Positions 60,279 to 64,000 of a DNA stretch of 64,000 nucleotides are shown in pieces. The stretch lies in the NCBI GenBank assembly GCA_004794785.1, contig SJOL01008821.1:507644-571643 (forward strand), given 5' to 3'. This DNA comes from Opisthorchis felineus (lineage: Eukaryota > Platyhelminthes > Trematoda > Opisthorchiida > Opisthorchiidae). Positions within the stretch are counted from its first letter, which is position 1; every line of letters begins with the position of its first letter. The translations under genes and the position numbers were made by a program. The notes below the pieces were generated by a model that ran no database searches, had not been told where the DNA came from, and saw only the letters and a list, made by a program, of their open reading frames with translations.

Positions 60279-62851
60279 CTGGAGGGAAGAGATAGAACAA
60301 ACTGACAATGCGAGGTCTGAAGTGAGTCGAGCAGGCCTTACCGCACAGCAACTTTAGGATTCAAGTAGACAATATCTAACTTAGGTCTGCATGGAGTGTA
60401 AAACAGAACGCTGGGTAGATGATACCGTTTGCATCGGACTTTGGGATCAATAATGTCTAAAAAGTCAATTACGTCTGAGTCTGTTTATGTTCTGATGGCT
60501 CTGGCACCGGATCAGTCACCTGGAGAAATCCGCTCAGGTGAATGACAGCAATGGCATTGGCACAAGCCATGCTTATCTAGGCCATACGCGCTACCGTTCG
60601 GGTTACTACAAATAACTGTTGGACCGAGATGGCTAGATCTCGAATCCAGAAAGAGTTGAAGCTAAGGGAAAATGGGACCACAAGCTGCGGATTAAGGTAT
60701 TTCAGGGACAACGGCTACCAACTCGTTGACATTTATTGGGTTCGCTTTCATGTGTATGACTCGCTAGTTCACGAGATCGACTGTTTTTCTTTCGTTCAGT
60801 GCCGCTTCCCTTTATTAGGATTGTAGGTTTACACACATTATTCGACAAAAGTGCCTGCGGACCGTTCAATATTGGAATACACATGAGGATGAAATTCAAG
60901 TACCTTAAAGCATTCAAACCTGTATTTGTCGTTTTTCCCCTTTGGCTACTTCGTCGAGGATGTTCCACAGTCTGGTCACGCCAGACAAATTGTTATTTTT
61001 GGTTGCAACCCAGTTTACTGTGCAACCTAAGCACACGGTATCATTCAAAGGCGTATTACATCGAGATGGTAATGTAGGAAACAAAACAACCACCAAGATT
61101 AGTTGACGTAAAATGGTGCCAAATGGCCCTTCGTGTAATTATACCAACTGCTGCTTAGATAATCCTGTGGTCATTACGTGCAACAGTTATGCATCCGCCA
61201 TTAATGACTAACCGATAACCACAGATGTCTTGGCGACTGAATGCCGACGAAAGGCCATCGGCCGCAAGAGACCTTGGAAAAGTAATGGGATGTCAAAAGA
61301 AAGGTGCCCATGCCCCGTCAATTAATTTCAGCCATGGTAAATCAGGCTAACTCAGCGCGCGCTGACTTAGCGGTGGTAAAATACTTGTCTAACATGTCAG
61401 GCGTCCGGAGCTCAAAGCCCGGCACGGCCATGAATATGCACTGCTGCTGAGCCCACAGGTCAGTCAAGCTCAGATCCAATGCTTCCCGAATCCAGTGTGT
61501 TAGTTAACCTGGAGGATCATGTCCAATCAGGAGGATGATTGTTCGAATGAGAGTGATATGAATAGAAGAACCACTTTGGTGCATTTGGGAGAGCAGATTT
61601 TCCGGCACTCCCGTACTAGTACGCAAGTACATGCTCAGGTGTAAAATCCTCACTTTTGACAGTCTCCTTACATTATTAATCGATAAGACCCGGTTGCTTG
61701 TTCATGAGAATTGCCCTGGATGATATCTGACCAGCGTGATAGGGTCGAAGCAAACTAAACGACCATATATTTTGGTGATAAGGTGAGGGATTTTAACATT
61801 TACAATAAAGACTTCATCCCGCAAGTAAAATCATTCTAATCTGAGCAGCCGATGAGTACTGTACAGCTCTTTTGTCCTCGTTGAGAAACATGAGCTTTAA
61901 TCACCTCTAATCCACTTGCAGACCCGAATCCGCGACCTCGTGGACAGTGACAGAAGACTAAGTAGTTAGCCCACAAACAGCCGATCACTAATGTGGTTGA
62001 CTCACACTCAGACAAGACATAGCGCCACTCAGTCTACAGTCACGCGATTCACATCACGCCACATCTTGTGTTATCAGACCTTATGTTAGTGTAAATATCA
62101 CTTCAACGCGAAATACCCGTCCATGGAATTACCTTGTTTGGCAAACCCTTTTAAATTTGTTATCAAATGGTGCCTTTATCTAAATCGCCAAATATTAAGG
62201 ACATGTTCATTTGCCCTTTAAGCAATAGTACGAAATAGGCTCAGCTCCCTAGAAAGCCAGCTTCACTCCACTACTGAATGACATTGGTGAGGGCTTTTGA
62301 CCTGATTAAATACTTTAACATCTCTGGAGCTACCTTTATTAAATCTTCAGTTCACTGAAAACTACGTAGCCGTTCGTTTACAATCCTTTATAATGATTTG
62401 AAATCCAGAAATCTAGTACGCCGACTCCTCTGCTTCTAGGTGTCCATATTCTGTCACATTCATTCTTCGTCGTCCTTAAAACACTGGTCGGTGTTGCCAT
62501 CTTTCCACGAAACCGGCAGAATGATCACATCATTAGCGCATGCATTCATTTGAAACCACAAGCGACCGCATAGAAATAACGGGTTTAACACGAGTGTGCG
62601 CCGTTGCTATGCCATATGGATGGAGAGGTTTGAGCTACTTGGCTTTGCTCTGTCATACATGACCGCTAAAGTACCGTCATTCATGTTTTAAAAGTCCTAC
62701 GTGTGCAACATGCTGACGCACACGGATGCTTCGTATTATGTGGATACAGTAGGAATGAACAGAAAGTGCATTTTTCGTGAACAGCATACACAAATTCTAG
62801 TCCTGTGGCGAAGACATCGCTGTGCGTACAAACCCATATAGAATAACTTAC
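60279..62851 (-). other. Intron of CAT gene 3
   Basis: This 2.6-kb GT-AG intron (donor GTAAGT) is similar in size to intron 2 of gene 1. It contains a family-2 tRNA-derived SINE (61357-61510). Nothing else is recognised. Confidence 0.65.
61357..61510 (+). mobile_element. tRNA-derived SINE, family 2, second copy
   Basis: The tRNA-like head has an A box in TGACTTAGCGG (61363-61373) and a B-box-like GGAGCTCAAAGCCC (61406-61420), then GGCACGGCCATGAATATGCA and a body with GAGCCCACAGGTCAG. It is homologous to 38466-38648. The 3' end is uncertain. Confidence 0.6.
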
Positions 62852-62960
62852 CAATCAGCGACCAGACTGCAAACTGTCCCCAGGCGTCTGCACCCATTCG
62901 GGTCATCAGCAAGATATTGGCAACGATGGCACCACAAGGAGCGACTGGCATGAGGGGTGT
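62852..62960 (-). CDS. Cationic amino acid transporter gene 3, penultimate exon
   Basis: This 109-nt exon lies between the acceptor TTTATTTCAG and the donor G|GTAAGT, phase 0 in and phase 1 out, identical in layout to 15840-15948. It encodes TPLMPVAPCGAIVANILLM (helix 13), TRMGADA and WGQFAVWSLI (start of helix 14). MPVAPC and the W.xF..W spacing match gene 1 and the CAT family. The preceding part of the protein is outside the window. Confidence 0.87.
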
Positions 62961-63657
62961 CTGAAATAAAAATCACGGCAATCAAAAACGAGAGTTTCAT
63001 TTTCAGTCGCCTTAACGCCAAGTTAGTTTGCAAATATTTTGTCAAAATCACGGCAACTTTACGCGTAATAAAACCCACCAAATTTAAAAGTGGCCGTTTG
63101 ATGCAAAATTCTCAGCTTGCACGTTGCAGGGTTTGTCATCTGAATCGGCATTCCTATCAGGACTGACGGCTAAACGCATAAATACGGCAGATCAGTGTAT
63201 GATAGCCAGTTTTTCTAGGAAATAACGTCTTAAAAGAAACACGCAATTGGGTTATGGTTAGGTACAGTAGACATCTTAGGATTGAGTTCAGTCATCAGCT
63301 TATAGTGCAAAAGGTATGAATTCTATTCATCAAGTTTCTACCAAAAGGGTTCATTGACTTGTGGACATTTGCGGGTACTAAAACTTAGCAGAAGTACGTC
63401 TAACTGAAATCAAGTTCGTTGTTTTAAATTTATCAGAAAAATTTACCACAATATTCCATTCAGGTAGTACCTAGATAACGATACCCAAGCTGTCGCCAGG
63501 TGAGACATCACGGTAATGCTTTTCACGTTTTGTAAACTCAAGTGCATCATGCAGTGAACACTCATTCGTTGAAGGCCTGTTGTAAAGTCTAATTCTATGT
63601 TGTATTGTTGATTACGATTCTCTGTGAATGAGTCCTCCATCCATGTGTGCGCCACCT
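62961..63657 (-). other. Start of the upstream intron of CAT gene 3
   Basis: This is non-coding sequence from the acceptor side of the intron towards the right edge. It ends at a complete SINE. Confidence 0.5.
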
Positions 63658-63824
63658 CGTCGTTCGTTCAGTAGTAGAACACTTGCCACCCGAAAGCACG
63701 AGGGCTGGGATACTGCCAGGTTGCCCAAGCCTACACAGGGGAAGTTGAGACACAGAGGTCGGGTTCGTACCATGGATCTTTCGGTCAGTAAATTCGCGCT
63801 CTAACCACTGAGACATCTCGCCCC
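63658..63824 (-). mobile_element. Complete tRNA-derived SINE (family 1) with target duplication
   Basis: On the minus strand it begins GGGGCGAGATGTCTCAGTGG: an A box (TGTCTCAGTGG) and a strong B box (GGTACGAACCC, plus 63760-63770) of a Pol III promoter, followed by an unrelated body. Perfect 12-bp direct repeats TGTGCGCCACCT flank it (63646-63657 and 63825-63836), so both ends are defined and the element is 167 bp. Its conceptual frame gives a peptide of the type (LEREFTDRK, LGQPGSIPALVL) that I associate with Clonorchis gene models, which is my reason for suggesting an opisthorchiid. Confidence 0.87.
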
Positions 63825-63836
63825 TGTGCGCCACCT

Positions 63837-64000
63837 AGGTACAACAGCAGCGTTGCCAGTTCAAAACTTTTCCATAAATTTGTACATTATTGCGCGAATT
63901 TACTCGAACACTGCACATAAAAACAGTATTCTATCTCCCTCAACATAATCACTCTTGTATGGAACATCACGTTTTCGATTCAGGCCAATGGAGGCTTTTA
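63837..64000. other. Window end, inside the presumed intron of CAT gene 3
   Basis: No feature is seen. Confidence 0.4.

Noticed and set aside
1..64000. CRISPR arrays, operons, rRNA or bacterial-type regulatory signals
   Set aside because: None seen; introns, SINEs and non-LTR elements show that this is animal nuclear DNA.

Overview
The window looks like nuclear DNA of a parasitic flatworm, most likely a trematode of the opisthorchiid liver-fluke type (Clonorchis/Opisthorchis). The reasons are very low gene density, GT-AG introns up to 10 kb, RTE/SR2-type non-LTR retrotransposons, tRNA-derived SINEs whose conceptual peptides I associate with Clonorchis gene models, and short repeats carrying hammerhead ribozymes, as known from schistosomes. 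The species assignment is from memory, not from a search.

The only firmly identified cellular genes form a minus-strand cluster of SLC7-type cationic amino acid transporters (CATs). Gene 1 can be assembled completely: a 532-codon first exon (26387-27982), a 109-nt exon (15840-15948) and a last exon (13416-13546), giving 611 residues. Gene 2 (first exon 41964-43535) is co-linear with it, but I could not find its two terminal exons. Gene 3 enters from the right edge: only its 109-nt penultimate exon (62852-62960) and last exon (60169-60278) are inside. Exons B and C share length, intron phase and motifs between genes 1 and 3, so this is a tandem array of paralogues. The proteins should be 14-pass plasma-membrane carriers importing Arg/Lys-type amino acids, which are important for a parasite.

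On the plus strand there is a short zinc-ribbon exon (11011-11095, like RNA polymerase I subunit RPA12 or Pol III RPC11) and several weaker exon-like stretches without recognised family (36722-37137, 53097-53790, 59284-59360, 59558-59668, 59790-59910).

The rest is mobile or decayed DNA. (1) A family of short elements carries hammerhead ribozymes; at least ten copies or pieces are visible and three have an intact catalytic core. One is a 101-bp minimal element with a perfect 12-bp target duplication. Two lie head to head in intron 1 of CAT gene 1, just past its first splice donor. (2) An RTE-type retrotransposon with an uninterrupted reverse transcriptase but no endonuclease lies about 760 bp upstream of CAT gene 1. 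Two more RTE 3' ends and one decayed reverse transcriptase are also present. (3) There are two tRNA-derived SINE families, one copy complete with target duplications. (4) A fold-back (MITE-like) family is present. Large stretches (1-4.6 kb, 6-10 kb, 31.5-36.7 kb, 43.6-46.1 kb, 50-53 kb, 55-58.5 kb) show nothing I can support.
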